A stretch of 64,000 bases of DNA from Myxococcales bacterium (GTDB lineage: Bacteria > Myxococcota_A > Polyangia > Palsa-1104): the NCBI GenBank assembly GCA_003170275.1, contig PNAM01000053.1, positions 1 to 64,000 on the forward strand, read 5' to 3'. The position numbers and the translations under genes are program-made. The notes beneath the pieces are model-generated. The model was not told where the DNA came from. It ran no database searches and saw nothing but the letters and a program-made list of their open reading frames with translations. Of the stretch, positions 8,392-15,589 are shown one piece after another (the first letter of the stretch is position 1; each line of letters opens with the position of its first letter).

Positions 8392-9686
8392 ACCAGCGGC
8401 GCGGCGTGCACGGTTTCCAAGGTCCAGGGAAAGCCGGCGTCGCGGATCAATGGGATCAGGTTCGGCTCGAGCGCGGCGAGGCTCTGCCCGCGCGAAGAGT
8501 CGAGGTCGTTGGTGAAGAGCATGAGCTCACGCAGTTGCTCGTGATCGATCTCGCTGCCGTCCGCGTCGAGCTCGGACGCGAGGCCGAGCGCGGTGCCGCG
8601 ATTTGTCTCCGACGCGCACTCGTCCGCGTACGCGCGTAGTCGCTCGCTCGCCAGCCGGCGCACCGTCGGTGGCAGCACAGTCGGCCGCAGGTAGCGTGGA
8701 TAGAGGAGCGACGCCGCGCCGAAGGGAAGGCCGTGAGCGTCGAGGTAGCGAAACAGCTTGGGAAGGTGCAGCACGTTGTACGCCTGCACGGTGATGCTTA
8801 TGGAGCAGCACGCGTTCGGAATCTTCCGATACTCGGCGAGGTTCTCGACCAGCTTGCTCCATCTGGCGGGGTGGCGGATGTACTCGTAGTGCTTGCCCTC
8901 GCCGTCGACGCTGATCCACAAGTTGAGCTGCTTGAACTCTTTGGCCAGCCCGAGCCAGCGCGGCCGCGCGATCGTGCCGTTGGTGTTGAAGCAGAGCGTG
9001 ATGTTCCGAGCCGCGCCGGCGTCGACGAGGATCTGGATCACGTCGCCCACCTCTCTGATCAGGAATGGCTCACCGCCGAGGATGTAGAGATTCTTCACCT
9101 GCTCGGGATTGCGCAGCAGCTCGCCGACTACGAACTCCTTTTGTTGGAACCAGTGAGCGCTCCCGGCAAAGCGATTGTGCGGGACCGGCTCGACCTCTTC
9201 GGTCCACTGGCTGGCCCATTTCTGCTGGATCGGGTCGCGCTGGATCCGCGAGCTCGAGAGGCCATTGCACATCCGGCATTTGAGATTGCAGAGGTTGCCG
9301 ATGTCGAGCTGGTAGCTGGCCGGTCCCTCCATGCGGTAGCCGCTCGCCACCGACCTGCGGACCAACGAGTCGACCGAGAGGAGCTCGTCGCCGCCCGTCT
9401 TCGCCGCCCACTCCACGTTCTCCGCCATCCGCTTGCTGCGACCGCCGAGCCGCTCGATGCGATTGCAGTACTCGCATCCCGCGACTTCCTTCCCCTCGAC
9501 CATGTCGCGACGGATGGTCACCATTTCGTCGGAGTTCCAGATCGCGTCCAAGGGATCGCCGTAGACCGACCAATGGTGGCCGTCCTTTTTCCACAGTCCC
9601 CCTTCGAACGCGCAACAGACCTGCGGCCGTCCGTTCGATCGGATGTGAAGGTGGGTGAACGGCAAGACGCAGACCTTGTCGGACAT
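8388..9686 (-). CDS. twitch-domain radical SAM protein
   Basis: A 432-residue protein. The 4Fe-4S cluster binding motif is Cys133-x3-Cys137-x2-Cys140 (NLCNLKCRMC), followed by LYILGGEPFL and FNTNGT, the usual GGE and NTNG strands. Before it lies a Cys-rich N-terminal part (VCCAFEGG, GCEYCNRIE) that may hold an auxiliary cluster, as in the group called twitch-domain radical SAM proteins. Start ATG 9686 (MSDK) is preferred; ATG 9698 adds four residues. It is divergent from the lipoprotein at 9720 with only 33 bp between. Members are found in polysaccharide and peptide-modification clusters; the substrate here is unknown and no precursor peptide was found. Confidence 0.8.
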   Translation of the reverse strand: MSDKVCVLPFTHLHIRSNGRPQVCCAFEGGLWKKDGHHWSVYGDPLDAIWNSDEMVTIRRDMVEGKEVAGCEYCNRIERLGGRSKRMAENVEWAAKTGGDELLSVDSLVRRSVASGYRMEGPASYQLDIGNLCNLKCRMCNGLSSSRIQRDPIQQKWASQWTEEVEPVPHNRFAGSAHWFQQKEFVVGELLRNPEQVKNLYILGGEPFLIREVGDVIQILVDAGAARNITLCFNTNGTIARPRWLGLAKEFKQLNLWISVDGEGKHYEYIRHPARWSKLVENLAEYRKIPNACCSISITVQAYNVLHLPKLFRYLDAHGLPFGAASLLYPRYLRPTVLPPTVRRLASERLRAYADECASETNRGTALGLASELDADGSEIDHEQLRELMLFTNDLDSSRGQSLAALEPNLIPLIRDAGFPWTLETVHAAPLV

Positions 9687-9719
9687 CGGACCGATCATAC
9701 CGCGGGTTGACTGAAGGGG

Positions 9720-10244
9720 GTGCCGAAGCGGATGATTGCCCCAATGCCAAGAGCGCTCTTGATCCTGTTCGCCGTCGCTGGCAGCTGCGAGACGCCGCCG
9801 CCGCCGCAAGCGCCACCGCCGCTGCATCGCGCGTTCGAGGCGATGGTGGACGTGGCCGACCCCGACGTCGAGGTGCAGCTGGTGAAGGGCTTTCACAAGA
9901 TCGAATGGGGGAGCGGCCGCTGGACGAAGCAGTCCTTCACCGTCTCGCTCAAACCGCCGCGCACGGCGCACGAGCGGGGCGCTACGCTGCGGGTCAAGCT
10001 CGATCTGCCGCGGGCCTTGATCGAGCAGGAGGAGAGCGTCTCGCTGGCGTGCACCATCGACGGCAAGGGGCTGACCGAGGAGCGCTGGAAAACTTCCGGC
10101 GCGCACGTCCTTACGCGCGACGTTCCGGCGCTCACTGCCGATCCGGTAGCGGTGACCTGTACCGTCGACAAAAAGTACACCGCGCCCGGCGATTCGCGAG
10201 AGCTCGGTGTGGTGCTTCATGCGATCGGCCTCGAGCCGAACTGA
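9720..10244 (+). CDS. lipoprotein of unknown function
   Basis: Up to 174 residues. A short hydrophobic segment followed by AGSC gives the lipid Cys, then a PPPPQAPPP linker. The mature domain alternates short beta strands (VEVQLVKGF, FTVSLKPP, ATLRVKLDL, VSLACTIDGKGL, VAVTCTVDKKY) and looks like an immunoglobulin-like sandwich with two cysteines. No family is recognised. Starts GTG 9720, ATG 9732 and ATG 9744 are all in frame; AGGGGG before 9720 favours the first, although the signal peptide works from any. It ends 12 nt before the next SGNH gene, so both probably share a transcript. Confidence 0.65.
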   Translation: MPKRMIAPMPRALLILFAVAGSCETPPPPQAPPPLHRAFEAMVDVADPDVEVQLVKGFHKIEWGSGRWTKQSFTVSLKPPRTAHERGATLRVKLDLPRALIEQEESVSLACTIDGKGLTEERWKTSGAHVLTRDVPALTADPVAVTCTVDKKYTAPGDSRELGVVLHAIGLEPN

Positions 10245-10256
10245 AGACGCCGTGGG

Positions 10257-11360
10257 ATGAAAGCCTTTCTCCGCCGCGTCGTGGGGGGTCTCGCCGTCGC
10301 CGTCGCGATCCTCGCGCTCCTCGAGGGCGTGGCGCGCTTGATCGAGCTCCGGCACCCGGCGCGGGCGTTCGACGCCGGGCTGGGGTTCGATCCCGCGAGT
10401 CGTCTCTTTGCGCCGGTGCCGGGTTCGCCGGGAACCTACGAGACCGCCGTCGAGAAGCGGGTGGCGTTTCGCACGCAGCGGTTCCTCGTGCCCAAGACGC
10501 CCGGGACGCTGCGGCTGTTCGCCGTCGGTGAATCGTCGGTCTACAACCTCGACAATGAGCTCGGCAAGATGGCGCGCCACCTCGCTGAGCGGCTCGGTCG
10601 GCCGGTCGAGATCGTGAACGCAGGGGGCCGGTCGTACGGCTCGCAGCGGCTGGTGCCAATCGCGCGCGAGCTCCTCGACTACCAACCCGACGGCGTCCTC
10701 TTGTACCTCGGGCACAACGAGTTCGAGGAGCTCGAGCAGCTGCAGCTGGCGTCGCCGCGGCTGGCGCCGGCGATGCGCGTGGCGATGCACTTCGCGCTGT
10801 TTCGCGTGCCGCTCGACGCGGTAGCCTCGGCGCACGAGCGGGAGCTGCGCGAGCACAACCGCCGCGTGCTGGCCGTCGGGCGAGTCGACTACCAGAGCGC
10901 CTGGGCGCACGAGTTCAGCGCCGGCGAGGTGGCGGAGCGCATGCGTGCCTTCGACGCGCACGTGCGCGACATGATCGAGCTGTGGACTTCGCGCGGCGTC
11001 AAGGTGGTGATGGGCACCATCCCGTCCAATCGCTTCCGGCCGCGGCTGCTCGACGGCATCTCCGGCGACCTGCTCGACCTCCAAGCGCGCGGGCTCTGGA
11101 GCGAGGCCGACGCGCGCGCGCGGGCGCTGCTCGCCAACGCGACCTGGCGTCATCAATCCTCGGATCGCGAAAACGCAATCCTGCGCGACGCGGCGGCGAG
11201 CTACCACCTGCCGATCGCCGACGTCGAGCGCGGCGTCGTCGAGGCGGAGCCCCACCGCGTCCCCGGCGAGACGCTGTTCGTCGACCAATGCCACCTCAAC
11301 CCGGCGGGCAACGCGATCTGGGCGCGCCTCTACCAGGCCGAGCTCGACCGGATCTTCTGA
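10257..11360 (+). CDS. membrane-anchored SGNH hydrolase with GES nucleophile motif
   Basis: A 367-residue protein with an N-terminal anchor (~8-25). Block I is FAVGESSVYN (Ser93, Glu replacing the Asp of GDS), block II is NAGGRSYGS, block III is GHNEFEE (Asn154), and block V is Asp343-x-x-His346 (DQCHLNPAG). The GES variant is common in larger membrane-bound SGNH proteins of delta-proteobacterial origin. It follows the lipoprotein by 12 nt. A role in acyl transfer or removal at the cell surface is inferred from the anchor and from the neighbouring glycan-type genes. Confidence 0.85.
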   Translation: MKAFLRRVVGGLAVAVAILALLEGVARLIELRHPARAFDAGLGFDPASRLFAPVPGSPGTYETAVEKRVAFRTQRFLVPKTPGTLRLFAVGESSVYNLDNELGKMARHLAERLGRPVEIVNAGGRSYGSQRLVPIARELLDYQPDGVLLYLGHNEFEELEQLQLASPRLAPAMRVAMHFALFRVPLDAVASAHERELREHNRRVLAVGRVDYQSAWAHEFSAGEVAERMRAFDAHVRDMIELWTSRGVKVVMGTIPSNRFRPRLLDGISGDLLDLQARGLWSEADARARALLANATWRHQSSDRENAILRDAAASYHLPIADVERGVVEAEPHRVPGETLFVDQCHLNPAGNAIWARLYQAELDRIF

Positions 11361-11635
11361 CGCGCGCGCACGCTTCAACGCTGCGCTTCGCGCTCGTGGC
11401 GATATTCCGCACTGCGGCGCGACGAGTAGACTCGCACGCTGAGTAGCCGTCAGCCGAGTTGGTGGAAGCGCCCCACGGCGGAAAGCGGGTGACGTACTTC
11501 ATGCGCGGCGCCAGCTTCTCGATGGTACTCGGTGCCCGGGCTGTGTTGGTGATTGCCGGGCCCGCCCTGGCCGATGAGGACGGGTTGCGGCTCGCCTTGG
11601 AGTCCGCGCCGCATCTATGGGTTCGCTACGGGACA

Positions 11636-11663
11636 TTGACACGAGAGTCGCAATTGATACACA
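11636..11663 (+). promoter_or_regulatory. sigma70-type promoter of the chromate operon
   Basis: A perfect TTGACA at 11636-11641, a 16-nt spacer, then TACACA at 11658-11663. The predicted start near 11670 is only about three nucleotides before ATG 11673, so the transcript may be leaderless. The ~275 bases upstream (11361-11635) hold no supported gene, only a short frame at 11501 resembling a signal peptide that runs into noise. Confidence 0.55.
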
Positions 11664-11672
11664 TGTTGCACC

Positions 11673-11915
11673 ATGCCCTTCCGCAGGATGTGGCTCTTCG
11701 CTGTGCTGCTCACGGCTTGTCGCGCGACTCCACCCGCCGATTCCACGGTGGTCGGCGTCGCAGTTTCGGGCCAGCTCAGCCTCCTCGGCACCGTACCCAC
11801 CGTCAGCGGCGCGCACTGCGTCGCCGCCGATGATCGCGGCAACGCCTACGTCTGCGATCCCGACAACGGCGATCTGCTCGTCATCGCCGACGCACTGCCG
11901 AAGAGCGGCTCATGA
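11673..11915 (+). CDS. truncated beta-propeller: signal peptide joined to the C-terminal end of a YncE-like protein
   Basis: Eighty residues. After a lipoprotein-type signal (LLTAC, Cys16), residues ~27-80 match the last ~55 residues of the YncE-like protein at 15586-16599: here LSLLGTVPTVSGAHCVAADD and AYVCDP, there LSILGTAPTVKDAHCVTTDE and AYVCDP. About six propeller blades are therefore missing. It keeps a strong promoter and an ATGA overlap with the next gene, so it may survive as a leader cistron that couples translation to the operon, or be a decaying duplicate. A single blade should not fold as a propeller alone. Confidence 0.6.
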   Translation: MPFRRMWLFAVLLTACRATPPADSTVVGVAVSGQLSLLGTVPTVSGAHCVAADDRGNAYVCDPDNGDLLVIADALPKSGS

Positions 11916-12112
11916 AGGCGGCCGCCTTGGTCCTCGCTCTTCTCGTCGCAATCCAGGCGGGTGCGGACGAAGCGCGGTCGCGCGTGCGCCGCAAGCCGGA
12001 CCTTCGCTATGTCGTGAGCGGCGCGGTCCTGCTCGGCATCTTCTACCTGTTGCCGCTGGCCCTGGCTATCCGCTACGAAGAAGGCGAACTGGCCATCGGA
12101 GGGCGTTTGTGA
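11912..12112 (+). CDS. small membrane protein in the chromate operon
   Basis: Sixty-six residues. Residues 1-18 look like a signal peptide and a hydrophobic helix lies at ~36-54 (GAVLLGIFYLLPLALAI), flanked by basic residues. It overlaps the preceding gene by ATGA and the following chrB by one base (TGATG), so it belongs to the operon. No family is recognised. Placement before chrB suggests an accessory role in metal stress, without direct evidence. Confidence 0.55.
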   Translation: MKAAALVLALLVAIQAGADEARSRVRRKPDLRYVVSGAVLLGIFYLLPLALAIRYEEGELAIGGRL

Positions 12113-13077
12113 TGGATCGCGCCGAGCCGCGCTGGCTCCTCTTGTTGCAGCAACTTCCGCGCAAGAACGACTACCTGCGCGTGAAGATCTGGCGCCGGCT
12201 TCAGCGGCTGGGCGCCGTTGCCATCAAGGGCGGGGTCTACGCGCTGCCGCGATCCGAGGAGCGCAATGAGGACTTGCAGTGGGTCATGCGCGAGATTGTC
12301 GCTGGTGGCGGCGAGGCGACGCTGGTCGAGGCCAGCCTCGTGCAAGGGCTGTCCGACGCGCAGGTCGAAGCGCTATTCAACCAGGCGCGCGACGCCGACT
12401 GGAGCGAGCTGGCGACCGATGTTCGAGCGGCAGCCAAGCTCGTGCCGAAGCGAGGCAAGCTGAAGGACGAGACGCGGCGAAAGATCGAGGCCGACCTGGT
12501 GCGGCTGCGCCGCCGGTTCGAGGAGATTGCGGCGATCGACTTCTTTCACGCGAGCGGCCGCGAGACGGTCGTCGGTCTGGTCGACGAGCTGACCAACGGG
12601 CTCGCGGCGGCACCGCTGCCGATCGCGTCCAAGAAGGTCGAGACCTACGAGGGACGCACGTGGGTGACGCGCAAGGGCATCCACGTCGACCGGATGGCAT
12701 CGGCGTGGTTGATCAAGCGCTTCATCGACCGGACGGCGAAGTTCAAGTGGGTGGCGCCGAAGGGCTACGTTCCCAAAACCGCCGAGCTGCGCTTCGACAT
12801 GTTCGAGGCCGAGTTTACGCACATTGGCAACCTGTGCACGTTCGAGGTGCTGCTGCAGCGCACGGCGCAGAAGGATCGCGCGCTGCGGGCGATCGCCGAG
12901 ATCGTCCACGACATCGACATCAAGGACGACCACTACCAGCGCGCCGAGACCGCCGGCGTCGCGACCATGGTCGCCGGGATCGCGCTCACGAGCGCCGATG
13001 ACGACGAGCGGCTCGCCAGCGCTAGCGCCGCGCTCGACCAACTGTACGAAGTCTTTTCGCGCAAACGGAGCGGATGA
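12112..13077 (+). CDS. chrB: ChrB-type chromate-resistance regulatory protein
   Basis: A 321-residue protein that fits ChrB. The N-terminal domain (~6-165: WLLLLQQLPRKNDYLRVKIWRRLQRLGAVAIKGGVYALP) is the winged-helix-like ChrB N region. The C-terminal domain (~180-310: TWVTRKGIHVDRMASAWLIK, then FDMFEAEFTHIGNLCTFEVL) is the chromate-resistance exported-type domain. In characterised systems ChrB senses chromate and controls chrA; some versions lower Cr(VI) stress by other means. Here it lies upstream of chrA but separated by two other genes. ATG 12112 overlaps the previous stop codon. A repressor role on the 11636 promoter is the natural hypothesis. Confidence 0.85.
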   Translation: MDRAEPRWLLLLQQLPRKNDYLRVKIWRRLQRLGAVAIKGGVYALPRSEERNEDLQWVMREIVAGGGEATLVEASLVQGLSDAQVEALFNQARDADWSELATDVRAAAKLVPKRGKLKDETRRKIEADLVRLRRRFEEIAAIDFFHASGRETVVGLVDELTNGLAAAPLPIASKKVETYEGRTWVTRKGIHVDRMASAWLIKRFIDRTAKFKWVAPKGYVPKTAELRFDMFEAEFTHIGNLCTFEVLLQRTAQKDRALRAIAEIVHDIDIKDDHYQRAETAGVATMVAGIALTSADDDERLASASAALDQLYEVFSRKRSG

Positions 13078-13096
13078 CGTCCAAAAGGAGACCGAC

Positions 13097-13975
13097 ATGA
13101 TGAATCGGATGGTGGTGATGGCAGGGCTGTTCTGGGGTGGCGTATCGGTGGCGGCTCCGGTGCTCAACGCCGCGCAGATCGAGCAACTCACGGGCGCCAA
13201 GGGCAAGCTCGACGAGAAGGAGGGGGTGTTCAAGGTGTCGGTGCCTCGCAGCGATCTCAAGGTCGTCGCCGGGGGCGTGCATCTGACGCCGCCGATGGGC
13301 CTGACGACCTGGGCGGCGTTTACCAAGAATGGTGAGCACACGATGGTGATGGGCGATTTGTGCCTAACCGAAGATCAAGTCAACCCCGTGATGAGCGCGG
13401 CGCTCGACAGCGGCCTCGACGTCACGGCGCTGCACAATCACTTTTTCTGGGACTCGCCGAAGATCATGTTCATGCACATCGGCGGCATGGGGGACGAAGC
13501 CAAGCTTGCCGGCGCGGTTGGCAAGGTGTTTGCCAAGATCAAGGACACCAGCGGCGGCAAGGGTGAGGTGGTGAAGGCCGACATCGATCCTGCCAAGACC
13601 TCGATCGATCCAGCGCGCATCGAGCAGGCGCTCGGCCAGAAGGGCGAGCTGAAGGACGGCGTCTACAAGGTGACCATCGGTCGCACGACGAAGATGATGG
13701 GGCACGAGGTCGGCAAGACGATGGGCGTGAACACCTGGGCTGCGTTTGCGGGCAGCGACGACAAGGCCATCGTCGACGGCGATTTCGCGATGCTGGAGAG
13801 CGAGCTGCAGGGGGTCCTCAAGGCGCTGCGTGGAGCGGGGATCGACGTAGTGGCCATTCATCAACACATGACCACCGAGCAGCCGCGGGTCATGTTCCTG
13901 CACTATTGGGGAGTCGGACCGACGGTGAAGCTGGCGAGCGGTCTGAAGGCCGCGCTCGACACGCAGAAGAAATGA
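13097..13975 (+). CDS. secreted protein with two DUF1259 domains
   Basis: A 292-residue protein with signal peptide (~1-20, cleaved near VAAPVL). Two tandem copies of the LppY/LpqO-like DUF1259 domain follow, at ~25-145 and ~165-285; each begins with IEQLTGAKGKL or IEQALGQKGEL and holds a His-rich end (TALHNHFFWDSPKIMFMHIGG; AIHQHMTTEQPRVMFLHYWG). The repeated HNH/HQH motifs could bind a metal ion. DUF1259 genes often travel with chrA/chrB, but their biochemical role is unknown. AAAAGGAG at 13083-13090 is a strong RBS for ATG 13097. The stop overlaps the next start by ATGA. Confidence 0.8.
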   Translation: MMNRMVVMAGLFWGGVSVAAPVLNAAQIEQLTGAKGKLDEKEGVFKVSVPRSDLKVVAGGVHLTPPMGLTTWAAFTKNGEHTMVMGDLCLTEDQVNPVMSAALDSGLDVTALHNHFFWDSPKIMFMHIGGMGDEAKLAGAVGKVFAKIKDTSGGKGEVVKADIDPAKTSIDPARIEQALGQKGELKDGVYKVTIGRTTKMMGHEVGKTMGVNTWAAFAGSDDKAIVDGDFAMLESELQGVLKALRGAGIDVVAIHQHMTTEQPRVMFLHYWGVGPTVKLASGLKAALDTQKK

Positions 13976-14418
13976 CGACGCTACGGTGGGTCGGGCTGGT
14001 TATCTTCGCGTTCGGGTGCGCCAAGCGCGCTGATGAGCCGAAGGCCGTGAGTCCCGCCCCTCCGTCGTTCCGCGCGGACATCGCGCCCGTCCTCGAGCGG
14101 ATGTGCGCGCGCGCGGAGGGTTGCCATGGCAACAAGCCCACCGATTCGGTCGACCTCGACCTGCGCTTGTCCGCGTCTTATCGCCAGCTGGTGGGAATCG
14201 CGGCGCAAGCGCGGAAGGGTGGGGTCCGGGTCAGGCCCGGCGATCCGGCGGCGAGCTTCCTCCTCGACAAGCTTGCCGGCACGCTCGGACCGCGCGAGGG
14301 CAAGCCGATGCCGATCGATCCCGTGACGGGCGCGCCCATTCACCCGAACCCGCTAGGCGCTGATTACGTCGAAGGAATCTTACGACCGTGGATCGCGGCT
14401 GGGGCGCCGAATAACTGA
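13972..14418 (+). CDS. lipoprotein with heme-c-like CX5CH motif
   Basis: A 148-residue lipoprotein (FAFGC, lipid Cys16). The mature part reads FRADIAPVLERMCARAEGCHGN, with Cys45-x5-Cys51-His52 in the place where planctomycete- and myxobacteria-type cytochrome domains have CxxCH. Further down, KPMPIDP and ILRPWIAAGAPNN match the end of such domains (the Met of PMP could be the axial ligand). Heme attachment through CX5CH is not established, so it may be a heme-less relative. It is coupled to the DUF1259 gene (ATGA) and lies one base before chrA. A redox role towards chromate is an attractive but untested idea. Confidence 0.65.
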   Translation: MTTLRWVGLVIFAFGCAKRADEPKAVSPAPPSFRADIAPVLERMCARAEGCHGNKPTDSVDLDLRLSASYRQLVGIAAQARKGGVRVRPGDPAASFLLDKLAGTLGPREGKPMPIDPVTGAPIHPNPLGADYVEGILRPWIAAGAPNN

Positions 14419-14419
14419 C

Positions 14420-15589
14420 ATGGACGGCCAAGCAAACGATCCGCGCCCGTCGCTGCGCTCGTTCTTGGCGTACTTTCTGAGGCTGGGCGCGTTCGGTTTC
14501 GGCGGCCCCATCGCGCTCGCCGGCTACATGCAACGTGACCTCGTCGAGAGGCGGCATTGGGTCACGGAACAGGAGTACCTGCGCGGCCTGGCGCTCGCTC
14601 AGCTCATGCCCGGCCCGCTGGCGGCGCAGCTCGCCATCTATCTCGGCTGGGTGCGTGCGGGCGTACTTGGAGCGACGCTCGTCGCGGGCGCGTTCATCCT
14701 GCCATCGTTCGTGATGGTGATGGCGCTTTCGGCCGTATATCTGCACTTCCAGGGCCTGGCGTTCATGCAGGGGCTCTTCTACGGCATCGGCGCGGCGGTG
14801 ATCGCCATCATTGCGCGCAGCGCCTACAAGCTGGTCCGGATGACCATCCGCAAGGACGTGCTCTTGTGGATGGTCTTCGCCGTCAATGCTGTCGTAATCG
14901 CCTGGACCGAGAGCGAGATCATCTGGGTGTTCCTGCTCTCGGGTGTCGTGGCGCTGCTCGTCAAGGCGCCGCCATCGTTTGTGCGTCGTCCGCCGTCCGC
15001 GGCGTTCCTGCCGTGGGCGGGCTGGCTGTTCACCGGTCTGCACGGCCCGGCCGATCTTCCGCTGCTGGGTCGCGTTGCGCTGTACTTCGCCGAGGCCGGC
15101 GCCTTCGTCTTCGGCAGCGGCCTGGCCATCGTTCCGTTCCTCCATGGCGGCGTGGTCGATCGCTTCCACTGGCTCGATGATCGCCAGTTTCTCGACGCGG
15201 TGGCGGTCGCGATGATTACGCCCGGTCCGGTGGTCATCACGGTGGCCTTCATCGGCTACCTCGTTGCCGGTCCGCTCGGCGGCATCGTCGCGGCGATCGG
15301 CGTGTTCGCCCCTTGTTGGATCACCGTCGTCCTGCCGGCGCCGTACTACCAGCGCATCGCCGACAACGTCTCGGTCAAGGCGTTCGTCGACGGGGTCTCA
15401 GCCGCGGCGACCGGTGCCATCGCTGGGGCTGCGTTCGTGCTCGGACGCCGCGCCATCATCGACTTGCCGACGATCGTGATCCTCGCGGTGACGTTTGCCG
15501 TTCTCACGTGGGTCAAGAAGGTGCCCGAGCCTCTGGTCATCCTAGCTGCCGGAATCGTCGGCCTCATCCTCAAGGAGATCCATCCATGA
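14420..15589 (+). CDS. chrA: chromate efflux transporter ChrA
   Basis: A 389-residue, long-chain (two-domain) CHR transporter. The N-terminal half has FLRLGAFGFGGPIALAGYM and LAQLMPGPLAAQ; the C-terminal half repeats this as YFAEAGAFVFGSGLAIVPFL and AVAMITPGPVVITVAF. About ten to eleven membrane helices are visible. The family exports chromate driven by the membrane potential. Length and both signature repeats are normal, so it should be functional. It begins one base after the stop of the heme-like lipoprotein gene, and its own stop overlaps the next start (ATGA), confirming the operon. Confidence 0.95.
   Translation: MDGQANDPRPSLRSFLAYFLRLGAFGFGGPIALAGYMQRDLVERRHWVTEQEYLRGLALAQLMPGPLAAQLAIYLGWVRAGVLGATLVAGAFILPSFVMVMALSAVYLHFQGLAFMQGLFYGIGAAVIAIIARSAYKLVRMTIRKDVLLWMVFAVNAVVIAWTESEIIWVFLLSGVVALLVKAPPSFVRRPPSAAFLPWAGWLFTGLHGPADLPLLGRVALYFAEAGAFVFGSGLAIVPFLHGGVVDRFHWLDDRQFLDAVAVAMITPGPVVITVAFIGYLVAGPLGGIVAAIGVFAPCWITVVLPAPYYQRIADNVSVKAFVDGVSAAATGAIAGAAFVLGRRAIIDLPTIVILAVTFAVLTWVKKVPEPLVILAAGIVGLILKEIHP

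Noticed and set aside
9690-11378. Upstream extension of the radical SAM frame to 11378
   Set aside because: The added ~560 residues are antisense to the SGNH gene and a lipoprotein; radical SAM homology begins at MSDK (9686).
11459-11833. 124-residue plus-strand frame overlapping the chromate promoter
   Set aside because: Its second half is the wrong frame of the truncated propeller gene and the first half lacks support beyond a signal-like stretch.
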